Positions 40,805 through 48,044 of a stretch of DNA of 48,048 nt are shown in pieces. Every line of letters starts with the position of its first letter. The stretch's first letter is position 1. The translations under genes and the position numbers were made by a program. Source of the stretch: Prochlorococcus sp. AG-436-C13 (GTDB lineage: Bacteria; Cyanobacteriota; Cyanobacteriia; PCC-6307; Cyanobiaceae); the NCBI GenBank assembly GCA_003212695.1, contig QCPC01000012.1, positions 1-48,048 on the forward strand, written 5' to 3'. A model generated the notes under the pieces. That model saw nothing but the letters and a program-made list of their open reading frames with translations. It searched no databases and was not told the origin of the DNA.

Positions 40805-42406
40805 TTATTTCATTATCCCCAAAATATCTTCCATTATTTTACTTTGGCTTCTTAAATCTATTACCTGAACATTAAGTTGGCATAAACTATCGATTGAAAA
40901 AAGAAGCTTTAGACATTCTAAACCAGCTTCCCCGGGTGGATTTAATTTTATAGTCAATGGTTTGCTTAACCATGGATTAATAGATGAATTAGAAGAATAA
41001 TTTATCTCCTTAATACTTGGAATTCCATTTATATATATTACTTCCTGTACACTACTTTCTCGTTGATCAGCAATTTTAAGCTCAATTTCTTCTTGTTTAA
41101 CTGTGCTGGCACTTATAATAATTTCTAGTGGCTTTGTAGTAGGCCATGGTTGCCCTGGAAAGAAAAGAGGGTGCCATATATGTTTATTTGTTTTTTGATC
41201 CCAGAATCTTAGGGCAACTCCTTGATTAAGCACATCTCTTATCATTACTCCAGGTGTAAGTTTTAGAGCCCCTTTTGCAACTGCTTCTATCGGTGGAGGG
41301 GTTATTACTTTATTTTCTCCAAATTGCATTAAAAGCCATCGCTTTATTGCTGGTATTCTAGAACCACCTCCAACAAGTATTACACCTGTTAAATCTTCTT
41401 TTTCGCATCCTTTTGCGCGTCCTTTTGCAAGAGTTTGCTCTAATAATTTTGACATACTCTTAAAAAAATTATTTGCTACTAGCAGATCTTCAAACTCAGC
41501 TCTTGTTAATTCTAATAGATAATAATCATTAAGATTTCTAGGGTCTAATAATACATTTTCAGTTAGTTTTTTTGTATCACTTATGTTTGTATCACTCAAT
41601 CTACATTTTAATCTTTCTGCGGCATTAAGAATCCAATCAGCTTGCTCAAGTTTTGGATTTAAATGATGAATAATCCATTTATCTAAATCTCTTCCTCCTA
41701 TACGAAGTCCTGCTTTCCCAAGCACCTTTGCACCTCTCATTATTTGATTGCTTTTACCCTCTAAATCTTCACCTTTAAAGCGAATTAATTGTGCAATTGG
41801 TTCTGCTTGCCCTTCTCCACCTTCTAGCTGGACCATAGACATATCTATTGTGCTACCACCAATATCAATTACAAGAATTTTTGAACCACCTTCTTGCTCA
41901 GCACCAATTGCTGCAGCTGTTGGTTCATCTACTAATGCAATTTCTTCTACATCTAGCTCACTGCATACTGAATGGAGCCATTTTCTGTATTCCTTATATG
42001 TCTCTACAGGTAAACTTAAAACAAGTTTTTTAATTTCTAGTTCTGGTGGAATTCTTTTCCAAATTTCTTTAATGAAAAGTTCACCAGCATGTTCTGGTTT
42101 TAAAGCATAATTGCTAGGAATATCATCTTCAGGAAATCCAATCCAGCGTTTGAAATCACTAATTAGATTAGGAGCCATTTTTTCTATAGGGCTCAATTTT
42201 TCTATCTCTTGGCCAAATAAAAAATAAGGATTAGTATCAGATGATTTCCATAACAAACTTGGCACCTCACCTGGGGCCCTACTTATTGGATGAAGGTCAA
42301 TTAAATTTATAGTTGAATCATTCTCTGCCTGGAAGGCCACCACAGTTGTTGTACTTCCAAGATCTATAGCAAGTGTACCTCGAAGATTTTTGATGTTGCT
42401 TTTCAC
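40805..42406 (-). CDS. Divergent Hsp70/DnaK-like protein
   Basis: The 533-residue protein has an Hsp70-type actin-fold ATPase: phosphate 1 LAIDLGSTTTVVAFQ (residues 12-26), connect 1 VDEPTAAAIGAE, phosphate 2 LVIDIGGSTIDMSM and the adenosine motif GVILVGGGSRIPAI. The C-terminal part (from about 390) is short and divergent and seems to lack a full helical lid, since standard DnaK is around 640 residues. It is thus a specialised chaperone-like ATPase rather than the housekeeping DnaK. It is divergent from rpoZ by 100 bases, and no grpE or dnaJ is adjacent. A J-domain protein fragment lies at the far start of the window. Confidence 0.85.
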   Translation of the reverse strand: MKSNIKNLRGTLAIDLGSTTTVVAFQAENDSTINLIDLHPISRAPGEVPSLLWKSSDTNPYFLFGQEIEKLSPIEKMAPNLISDFKRWIGFPEDDIPSNYALKPEHAGELFIKEIWKRIPPELEIKKLVLSLPVETYKEYRKWLHSVCSELDVEEIALVDEPTAAAIGAEQEGGSKILVIDIGGSTIDMSMVQLEGGEGQAEPIAQLIRFKGEDLEGKSNQIMRGAKVLGKAGLRIGGRDLDKWIIHHLNPKLEQADWILNAAERLKCRLSDTNISDTKKLTENVLLDPRNLNDYYLLELTRAEFEDLLVANNFFKSMSKLLEQTLAKGRAKGCEKEDLTGVILVGGGSRIPAIKRWLLMQFGENKVITPPPIEAVAKGALKLTPGVMIRDVLNQGVALRFWDQKTNKHIWHPLFFPGQPWPTTKPLEIIISASTVKQEEIELKIADQRESSVQEVIYINGIPSIKEINYSSNSSINPWLSKPLTIKLNPPGEAGLECLKLLFSIDSLCQLNVQVIDLRSQSKIMEDILGIMK

Positions 42407-42506
42407 TTTGGCTGCTTACTTAATACGTATTTCTTTTTATTTAGTGTATTTTGACTTATTTATGAGCTCTTCTCCATTAAAGTAAATTAACTTTCTAAAG
42501 ATTTTT

Positions 42507-42734
42507 GTGATTAAAGCTGGTTTTGATTCAAAGGATCTTGCTAAACGAGGCGAAAGTTTAGTTCGTCAGTCAAGCAATAGATATTTAACAACTGTGAGAA
42601 TAGCTTTCAGAGCTAAACAAAGAAGGTTTGACGATTTTGATGGATTGCTTGAAGAGTCTTCTGTAAAACCAGTCCAAAGATCAATAATTGAATTGAGTGA
42701 TGAACAAGATCAACCTGATTTACTCCCTGGATGA
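42507..42734 (+). CDS. rpoZ: RNA polymerase subunit omega
   Basis: Omega helps RNA polymerase assembly. The 75-residue protein has the cyanobacterial form [31 protein letters not shown] (landmark of the conserved core, about residues 11-41) and an acidic tail ending [12 protein letters not shown]. The start is GTG at 42507. Its stop overlaps the next ATG (ATGA at 42731-42734), so it is coupled to the DUF1818 gene. It is divergent from the Hsp70-like gene. Confidence 0.93.
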   Translation: MIKAGFDSKDLAKRGESLVRQSSNRYLTTVRIAFRAKQRRFDDFDGLLEESSVKPVQRSIIELSDEQDQPDLLPG

Positions 42735-43126
42735 TTTGTCATGAGGGCAAAGGATGGCGATTAGAGCTGAATGAATCCAAGAAAAACTTCCCTGTTTTGA
42801 TAGGAGGAGAGAATTGGGCAGTAGAACTTTCGAAAAATGAGTGGGAAGGCCTAGCTTTGGTTGTTTTTAAGTTAATTGATCAGTATGACTATTTGAAAAA
42901 TAGTTTAATGAGAGAAGAAAAAATATTTATAGAGATTGATATAGCCCCATGGTGGGCATGCATAGATGGAACAAAAGAACATTGGAGATTGAAATTGATT
43001 CTTTCTGGGGAACAATGTAATGGCAGAGGTTTAGAGATTTTTTGGCCTGAGCCTGCAGCACAAGCTATTGTTTCAGTAATGAGAATAATGTGGGATTCCT
43101 ATTCAAAAAAGGATGGATTTGATTGA
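42731..43126 (+). CDS. DUF1818 family protein
   Basis: This 131-residue soluble protein matches the cyanobacterial DUF1818 family. Landmarks are [49 protein letters not shown] and [17 protein letters not shown]. Conserved tryptophans dominate. The function is unknown. Its 4-base overlap with rpoZ is common in this lineage and suggests coupled expression. No membrane or signal segment is present. About 280 bases separate it from the next gene. Confidence 0.88.
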   Translation: MICHEGKGWRLELNESKKNFPVLIGGENWAVELSKNEWEGLALVVFKLIDQYDYLKNSLMREEKIFIEIDIAPWWACIDGTKEHWRLKLILSGEQCNGRGLEIFWPEPAAQAIVSVMRIMWDSYSKKDGFD

Positions 43127-43170
43127 AGTTTTTTAAATGCTTTTAATAATCTATAGACTTCTTGCACAAA

Positions 43171-43223
43171 TTATCCACAGTTTTTTTTCTTCGATCCTTG
43201 TATAGTCTGACGCTTGTGGAAAA
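43171..43223. promoter_or_regulatory. Two inverted DnaA-box-like sites
   Basis: TTATCCACA (43171-43179) equals the classic bacterial DnaA box. TGTGGAAAA (43215-43223) reads TTTTCCACA on the other strand, the form typical of cyanobacteria. They face each other 35 bases apart in an AT-rich gap between DUF1818 and DUF2811. The location is not near dnaN or dnaA, so this is more likely a DnaA-controlled or titration site than the origin. Confidence 0.45.
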
Positions 43224-43243
43224 AAATAAGGTTTTACTTTAGG

Positions 43244-43271
43244 TTGACAATTATAATTGGCCTGCTATAGG
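43244..43271 (+). promoter_or_regulatory. Sigma-70-like promoter before DUF2811
   Basis: TTGACA (43244-43249) is followed after 16 bases by TATAGG (43266-43271), a good consensus-like pair pointing to the DUF2811 gene. It implies a 5' leader of roughly 125 bases before the ATG at 43405. The DnaA-like sites lie just upstream. Confidence 0.5.
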
Positions 43272-43404
43272 GAGTATCTTAGATAATTCTTAAACCATTT
43301 CCCAGCAATGGGTCTTATTACTAGACAGCATGAGATTGCTTTCTTAAGTATGCCTTGACGTTTTCTCTAAGATGTGAGGAACTAGTAGAAATAAAAAAAA
43401 TTAA

Positions 43405-43686
43405 ATGCAAGAACACTCTTTAAATAATCAGTTAGATGGATACGAGCATCGTCAAAAAATATCTTCACAAGAATCCATAGTAAGTTTTCAATCTCGTTTA
43501 CCTTTGCCACTAAAAGAAGCTATGAATGATTTTATTGAGCTTTATCCTAATTGGGATCAATATCGATTAATTCAAGCTGCTTTGGCGGGATTCTTAGTTC
43601 AAAATGGTGTTGAGTCAAGAAAGATAACAAGGCTATATGTGGGAAATATGTTTGGTTCAACAATGATGAAAAAGGAAAGTAATTAA
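43405..43686 (+). CDS. DUF2811 family protein
   Basis: The 93-residue protein has the DUF2811 core VSFQSRLPLPLKEAMNDFIE, ELYPNWDQYRLIQAALAGFL, which is well conserved in cyanobacteria. The N-terminal 25 residues and the C-terminal KKESN tail are variable. The helical form suggests a small DNA- or protein-binding domain, but no function is known. It has a candidate promoter and a leader of about 125 bases. It is convergent with the EVE-domain gene, 5 bases apart. Confidence 0.85.
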   Translation: MQEHSLNNQLDGYEHRQKISSQESIVSFQSRLPLPLKEAMNDFIELYPNWDQYRLIQAALAGFLVQNGVESRKITRLYVGNMFGSTMMKKESN

Positions 43687-43691
43687 AAGCT

Positions 43692-44162
43692 TTAAGTAAT
43701 ATCTTCTAAAATATTTATAAGCTCTTTTGCTACCTTTGGAATTATTGGCATTACAGAAAGCCTGTTACCTTTTCTTATTAAAATAAGATCTTTAGGGTCA
43801 AAAATATTGTTAATTTCTTTTAGACTTAGAATATCATTGTACGATTTTACATATTTAAGTTTTGGACAATCCCATCTTGGATTCTCTCTTGTTGATTTTG
43901 GGTCAAAGTATTTTGATTTTGGGTTGAATTGGGTTGGGTCTGTTGAATTGGTTTCTATTATTTCCATCAGACCGACAATTCCAGGCGGCTTACAATTTGA
44001 GTGATAAAAGAATACTTGATCTCCTAATTGCATAGTTCGCATTAAATTTCTTGCTTGATAGTTTCTAATACCATCCCAAATTGTTTCTTTTTCTTTTTTA
44101 AGATCGTTTAAGCTATAAGCTTCGGGCTCACTTTTCATTAGCCAGTAGTTAGGTTCTGTCAT
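43692..44162 (-). CDS. EVE-domain protein (DUF55)
   Basis: With the ATG at 44162 the protein has 156 residues and begins TEPNYWLMKSEPEAYSL, the EVE-domain opening. IWDGIRNYQARNLMRTMQLGDQVFFYHSN and GIVGLMEI are further signature blocks (landmarks). EVE domains belong to the PUA-like fold and bind modified bases in DNA or RNA. The upstream extension to 44249 is unlike the family and overlaps a divergent small gene, so it was not used. It faces DUF2811 convergently. Repeat-like DNA lies in its promoter gap. Confidence 0.88.
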   Translation of the reverse strand: MTEPNYWLMKSEPEAYSLNDLKKEKETIWDGIRNYQARNLMRTMQLGDQVFFYHSNCKPPGIVGLMEIIETNSTDPTQFNPKSKYFDPKSTRENPRWDCPKLKYVKSYNDILSLKEINNIFDPKDLILIRKGNRLSVMPIIPKVAKELINILEDIT

Positions 44163-44189
44163 ACCAAGGGATCTCCACGTGTTGACTGG

Positions 44190-44211
44190 GTTTGAGTAAA
44201 GTTGAGTAAAC
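44190..44211. repeat. Tandem GTTTGAGTAAA-type repeat, copy 1
   Basis: GTTTGAGTAAA is followed directly by GTTGAGTAAAC, making a 10-11 bp direct repeat in the divergent gap between the EVE gene and a small hypothetical gene. Read on the minus strand it is TTTACTCA-AC-TTTACTCA, with the spacing of response-regulator sites such as HLR1 but a different core. A near-identical element lies at 45224-45245. Confidence 0.7.
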
Positions 44212-44249
44212 CTTAGATCTTGGGTCTCATTGCTTCTATTATCACTCAT

Positions 44250-44414
44250 ATGGAAACACCTAAGTGGAAACCTTCAGAAGAAGAAAGAGAAGTAATGGAA
44301 GCTGTTTGGATGCAAGTTAAATGTGCATGCGAGAAACTAAAGGAAGAAACTTATGCGCAAGATGAACACATTCGAAAAATGCTCAAAGAAATGGCTGACC
44401 GTTATTACTCGTGA
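44250..44414 (+). CDS. Small hypothetical protein, 54 residues
   Basis: From the ATG at 44250 the frame encodes a 54-residue charged helical protein: METPKWKPSEEEREVMEAVW at the start, then CACEKLKEETYAQDEH and a C-terminal KMLKEMADRYYS. The content is rich in Glu and Lys, with a likely long amphipathic helix and two close cysteines. I do not recognise it. It diverges from the EVE-domain gene, and the tandem repeat lies in the shared gap. A start at 44220 is possible but would run into the EVE promoter. Confidence 0.5.
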   Translation: METPKWKPSEEEREVMEAVWMQVKCACEKLKEETYAQDEHIRKMLKEMADRYYS

Positions 44415-44437
44415 TGGATAATAAAAATAATGACTAG

Positions 44438-44731
44438 ACATACACAAGATTTTCTTTAAAAAACTCGCTTTCACTATTGAGACCTGAACTAGCAAAGGAA
44501 TGGGATCCTAATGATAATCAAGGTACTCCTAAGGATTATAGCCTTGGCAGCAATTATAAAGCGAAAGTCATAACAAGGGATCTCAGCGAAAATAAGCAGT
44601 TTGAATTAAGTTTGAATGAAACTTTTTTGAGGTTTATTGTAGCTTTGGCAATTAATTCTAGACTTTCTATAGTTAATTATAGATTTTCCTTTCTGTTAGA
44701 AAGAAAATGGACAAAATTACTACTTGGTTAA
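44438..44731 (+). pseudogene. Remnant of a zinc-ribbon (DUF4379-like) gene
   Basis: The frame after the stop at 44435 has no ATG, only TTG at 44477. It reads SLSLLRPELAKEWDPNDNQG, then TPKDYSLGSNYKAK, which resembles the opening of the repeated zinc-ribbon domain often written PELAKEWHPTKNG...PGSNKKVWWKC. After KAK the expected tryptophans and metal-binding cysteines are missing, and the rest is unrelated. I read it as a decayed fragment, though a small divergent gene is possible. It overlaps the next gene by 25 bases. Confidence 0.5.
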
Positions 44732-45132
44732 TTAGGGGAGCAGCAGGAACTTTTATTTTAGTTGCTCTTAATTCTGTAATTAATTCATCTGCAAAATTTT
44801 CTCAAATAGGTCCTTTTAATTCCACTCCAAACTCTTGTCCTATAGGGTTTGCTTATTCAGGTAATGGTTATTGCCGAGCAGTTAAATGTATTCTTAGATC
44901 TGGTAAAAATAACCCAGATTTAGGCGGAAAGGATTATGCCTGCGGAAATGCAGATTTCTGGGCAACGGGTTGGATTGGAAGATTACCTCTTGAGTGGGGG
45001 GAAGCAACTGTAAAAGCAACTTTCGATTCAAAATGTCCTGCTAAACCGCCTTCTGTGGGATGGAGAAGTAGCTGTACTGAGGAGCTTGGTGAAGCATTAG
45101 AACCGCACATACTCGGAGGAGTTCGTCGTTAA
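44707..45132 (+). CDS. Hypothetical secreted or membrane-anchored Cys-rich protein
   Basis: The 141-residue protein begins MDKITTWLIRGAAGTFILVALN, a signal peptide or anchor, and has six cysteines in the remainder. Those lie in NSCPIG, GYCRAVKC, YACGNA, SKCPAK and SSCTEE, consistent with disulfides outside the cytoplasm. Several Gly and Trp residues (FWATGWIGRLPLEWG) suggest a compact fold. I know of no named family. It lies in a short group of orphan genes between two copies of the GTTTGAGTAAA repeat. Confidence 0.6.
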   Translation: MDKITTWLIRGAAGTFILVALNSVINSSAKFSQIGPFNSTPNSCPIGFAYSGNGYCRAVKCILRSGKNNPDLGGKDYACGNADFWATGWIGRLPLEWGEATVKATFDSKCPAKPPSVGWRSSCTEELGEALEPHILGGVRR

Positions 45133-45549
45133 CTATGCATTGATAAGTTTGTAATAACGATTTAAGTGTTTAAGAAAGTTCAAATATTGTCGACTAAAAG
45201 TAAAGAGAAATAAGTGAGAGAAAGTTTGAGTAAAGTTTGAGTAAATCTCGACGGTTCGCTGAAAACCTAGTCCATGCTTAAAGGTTATGTTTTCATTAGC
45301 CAAAACCTGGTTTCTTCAGTCATATCAAGGGATTTGGGGCGATTTTTGCTTGTATTTGGCTTTTTAGGGTGCTAAAAACCATAAAAAAGCCTGTTTTCTT
45401 CCTCTATTAATAGATCTTTAGTTCGCTATTGAGCAAGGTTGTAAGGTCTTTTGATTTCTTTGAAGGAATCTAAGCATTAGTAAACAACATCTAGATACGT
45501 GCTTTTATTCGCTAGTCGAGATAGCATCCTCTTAATCAAAGAAGTTTCC
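45133..45549. other. Long non-coding gap with tandem repeat
   Basis: This gap of about 417 bases holds the second tandem GTTTGAGTAAA element (45224-45245) and several short inverted repeats such as AAACCTGGTTT near 45303. I found no open frame of note on either strand and no RNA gene with known features. An unrecognised small RNA is possible. Confidence 0.45.
45224..45245. repeat. Tandem GTTTGAGTAAA repeat, copy 2
   Basis: Two perfect 11-base copies of GTTTGAGTAAA stand head to tail (45224-45234 and 45235-45245). The element matches copy 1 at 44190-44211 except for one base deletion and the last base, and lies in the same orientation 1034 bases downstream. Confidence 0.8.
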
Positions 45550-45750
45550 ATGTCTTCTCGTGAGAGCCAATCAATGAAGTCTCTAGAGGTCGCGTTAGAT
45601 CATGCTCTAGCTCGGCTGAATGATTTAGAGGGTAAAGATAGGATTGCCTTTGCTAGTGAGTACAAGGAATGGCTTGCAGATGATGAGTCAAAGGAAAAGG
45701 TTTGGTTTTCTATTCCACTCAAGAAGGCTTCCGGATCTAATGAGGAGTGA
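45550..45750 (+). CDS. Small hypothetical acidic protein, 66 residues
   Basis: From the ATG at 45550 the protein begins SSRESQSMKSLEVALDHALA, continues RLNDLEGKDRIAFASEYKEW, and ends KKASGSNEE. It is helical in pattern and soluble. No family is recognised. An upstream TTG start (45499) would add a hydrophobic stretch that looks like non-coding sequence. The gene stands alone in the variable end of the window, so its role is open. Plausible composition is the main support. Confidence 0.5.
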   Translation: MSSRESQSMKSLEVALDHALARLNDLEGKDRIAFASEYKEWLADDESKEKVWFSIPLKKASGSNEE

Positions 45751-45880
45751 GCTGATATTGATATAGAGGGAAAGGTAGGCGTATGGGGTGAAGTGTCTGT
45801 GCTGTTACGTATCTATATGACTTCAGAAATTTATTTTACTTTTTAGAAGCTGTATTTGTTTTGATTCATATTTTCTTGAA

Positions 45881-46054
45881 TTAATAACTAATCAATTTTT
45901 GGCTCGACTCCATTCTTTTTTTGTAAGCCTGTTGATAGTCTGTTTTGCAGTAGTCGAGAACATGCGCAAGGTACTTGTCGGTGTCTTCCTCGCACTTAGC
46001 TCTTTCAAGGATATAAAACATTATCTCATCTAATATTTCAGGTCTGCTTGTCAT
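45881..46054 (-). CDS. Small helical hypothetical protein, 57 residues
   Basis: This short gene begins at the ATG at 46054 with TSRPEILDEIMFYILERAKC and continues EEDTDKYLAHVLDYCKTDY, then QQAYKKRMESSQKLISY. Charged residues and regular hydrophobics suggest a small helical bundle with two cysteines. The same reading frame runs upstream through a single TAA (46072-46070) to an ATG at 46123 that opens MAKEEQPKKPMDKILID. This is therefore either the surviving 3' part of a gene broken by one stop or a gene with an upstream peptide. A tandem repeat element lies 28 bases before the outer ATG. Confidence 0.55.
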   Translation of the reverse strand: MTSRPEILDEIMFYILERAKCEEDTDKYLAHVLDYCKTDYQQAYKKRMESSQKLISY

Positions 46055-46069
46055 TGATTGTGAAGAGGT

Positions 46070-46123
46070 TTAATCGATCAATATTTTATCCATTGGTTTC
46101 TTCGGCTGCTCTTCTTTCGCCAT
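46070..46123 (-). other. In-frame upstream segment before the small gene
   Basis: These 17 codons and a TAA are in frame with the gene that starts at 46054, with only TSSQS between the TAA and its ATG. It may be the original N terminus cut off by a stop, or a leader peptide. Its Lys/Pro-rich start looks like protein coding. Confidence 0.4.
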
Positions 46124-46150
46124 GGTATGACTGGGCTTAGGGAGTTTAAG

Positions 46151-46173
46151 GCTTGCTAGAATTTCGCTAGAAT
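46151..46173. promoter_or_regulatory. Tandem GCTAGAAT element, copy 1
   Basis: TTGCTAGAAT and TCGCTAGAAT repeat with an 11-base period (46153-46173). The site matches 20 of 23 bases with the one at 48022-48044. It lies just upstream, on the minus-strand view, of the small interrupted gene. Direct repeats of one helical turn suggest a response-regulator type operator. Confidence 0.55.
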
Positions 46174-46289
46174 AAGACTATGACGTGAATCTGAGCTATG
46201 AGAGCCTTTTCGTTGTTTGCGTTGTCGCTTAATCTAGAAAAGAATTATGTTGAATGCTTCTTAAGGGTAGAAAATTTGATGGTAGTTAT

Positions 46290-47945
46290 TTAATCAGGCA
46301 TTTTGTTAAGTCCTTCGGGTCCATATATATATTTTAAATGACCCTTATAGAGATTAATTATTCTCAAGTCTGTAGTTGGCGTTAATCTTAGGAAATTCTC
46401 TAGATCTATTGCAGCTAATTGATAATACCTTTCAGCTTCAACTGAATTACAAGCAGCAATCATTGCTTTTTTTGATCCCCTATAACGGTTACTCCATTTC
46501 CCGCTCCCAAAATATAATTCACAATTAATTCTGTTATCACCATATAGACTAGTCACCTCTTCAGCTAGCTCTTCTCTTGTCAAAGAGGAACCATATTTGC
46601 TCTTAGAGGCTGAATAATTTCTTTCTATCGTTCCAAGCCTTCCGTATAACATTCCTCTTATTTCTAAAATATTACTATTTTCTGGGTTCAGTGATGCTGC
46701 CTTATTTAAATAAAATAGTGCAGAATTTAGATCTAGCTTGTCTCCTTCCCTTTGCAGTATTAGAGAATTGTCTATTAAAGCAAATATATTATTAGGATCA
46801 AGATCTAATGCTTTGACGATGTCTTCTTGTCCTTTGCTTCTATAGCTTTTTATCTCTTTATAAAATTCTTCCAGTGATATTCGTAGCGCATCAAAACACT
46901 TAGCTTGTTTGTCTCCACAGTTTGTACGCAAAATATAGTCATTCTTTTCTGTTTCAATAATCCATGCTTTTAACATATTCCCTCTGCTTCTATAAGCATA
47001 TGCGTTAGAGCTTTTCTTAATGTCTAATGACTTATTTGATAAGTAAATAATTCTATTTGCCTTTCTATGCCTATCATTAAGAGATAATAACTTTTGGGAT
47101 TTAGAACTCTTATAAGAGAAATTATTAATTAATTCAAAAGCTTTTACTAAGAAATCATCAGCAGTTAACACTTGATTATTAACAGCAATTATTTCTTCTC
47201 CAGAAAGGAACTTTAGGTAATAACTAATAGGAACTGCTTGATTTGTACCAGTAGAAATTGCCTTTTGTTTTTCGATACTCACTTGATCATCTCTCTCTGT
47301 TCGTCCGTGAATGCCAACTAAGTTTCCTGCGTCATCTATGACAGATCCCCCACTCATGCCAGGCAATGTTGGATTGGAATAGAGAAGTTGATACCCATCT
47401 GGAATGGCAACAGTTGCATTGGCAATCACATCACCTTTAAGGAATCGCCAGATCGGTATAGGAACGGATGAGGAAGGCAATGGAAATCCAGAAACAAAAA
47501 TTGGATTACCACTACTCACACTTTTGATATTCCCGATTACTGCGGGTTGATAGGACTTATTGCTTGTAAAAGTCAGTACTGCCATATCGACATCCCCTAA
47601 ACGCTGGAGACTTTTTGATTCCCATAAATGCTCTTTGCCATCAGAAGTGATGATTTCGACTTCTTCTCCAGGGCGATTATCTTTAACGACATGCCAGGCA
47701 GTGAGAACGGTATAGCGATTACCTTCTTTCTTGACGAGAACTCCTGATCCTTGCGTGGCACCTTCTATGCGAACGGTGATTGCCTTAGCGATTTTTGCAA
47801 TTTCTGATGCATCCTTTGATTGTGCTTCTGATGCTGAGAAAACAATTGCTGCAGTGGATGCCGTCAAAGTTCCCAGCAGCATTGGTTGTCCCATGGGTAG
47901 AAGGGACAATGCAGCAGCAAGAGCAGTGATGCGTGTGGACTTCAA
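46290..47945 (-). CDS. Secreted trypsin-like serine protease with TPR-like C-terminal region
   Basis: The 551-residue protein starts with a signal peptide (KSTRITALAAALSLLPM...; hydrophobic to about residue 40). It has a chymotrypsin-fold protease with His85 (LTAWHVVKD), Asp120 (GDVDMAVLTF) and Ser198 (PGMSGGSVID). From about residue 380 the helices (DIVKALDLDPNNIFALIDNS, ALFYLNKAASLNPENSNILE as landmarks) look like degenerate TPR repeats. Such proteins act in the periplasm or outside; the substrate is unknown. The start is TTG at 47945, because a TAA lies nine codons upstream and no ATG is in frame. The tandem GCTAGTAT element lies about 77 bases upstream. Confidence 0.85.
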   Translation of the reverse strand: MKSTRITALAAALSLLPMGQPMLLGTLTASTAAIVFSASEAQSKDASEIAKIAKAITVRIEGATQGSGVLVKKEGNRYTVLTAWHVVKDNRPGEEVEIITSDGKEHLWESKSLQRLGDVDMAVLTFTSNKSYQPAVIGNIKSVSSGNPIFVSGFPLPSSSVPIPIWRFLKGDVIANATVAIPDGYQLLYSNPTLPGMSGGSVIDDAGNLVGIHGRTERDDQVSIEKQKAISTGTNQAVPISYYLKFLSGEEIIAVNNQVLTADDFLVKAFELINNFSYKSSKSQKLLSLNDRHRKANRIIYLSNKSLDIKKSSNAYAYRSRGNMLKAWIIETEKNDYILRTNCGDKQAKCFDALRISLEEFYKEIKSYRSKGQEDIVKALDLDPNNIFALIDNSLILQREGDKLDLNSALFYLNKAASLNPENSNILEIRGMLYGRLGTIERNYSASKSKYGSSLTREELAEEVTSLYGDNRINCELYFGSGKWSNRYRGSKKAMIAACNSVEAERYYQLAAIDLENFLRLTPTTDLRIINLYKGHLKYIYGPEGLNKMPD

Positions 47946-48021
47946 AAAGGATGTATTGCTGATTTCATCTTAGTAAGAGGAAGAAAAATCAAGCTTGACT
48001 ATATTTTTTTCTAGATGTATT

Positions 48022-48044
48022 GCTTGCTAGTATTTTGCTAGTAT
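48022..48044. promoter_or_regulatory. Tandem TTGCTAGTAT element, copy 2
   Basis: Two perfect copies of TTGCTAGTAT (48024-48033 and 48035-48044) repeat with an 11-base period. They lie about 77 bases upstream of the protease start. The related element at 46151 is also just upstream of a minus-strand gene. Together they suggest a shared regulator. Confidence 0.6.

Noticed and set aside
43308-43358. 16-codon plus-strand frame in the DUF1818-DUF2811 gap
   Set aside because: Too short, no ribosome site, and it falls inside the probable leader of the DUF2811 gene.
43126-43404. Chromosomal origin of replication
   Set aside because: There are only two DnaA-like boxes and no dnaN, dnaA or clustered AT-repeat unit, so oriC cannot be supported.
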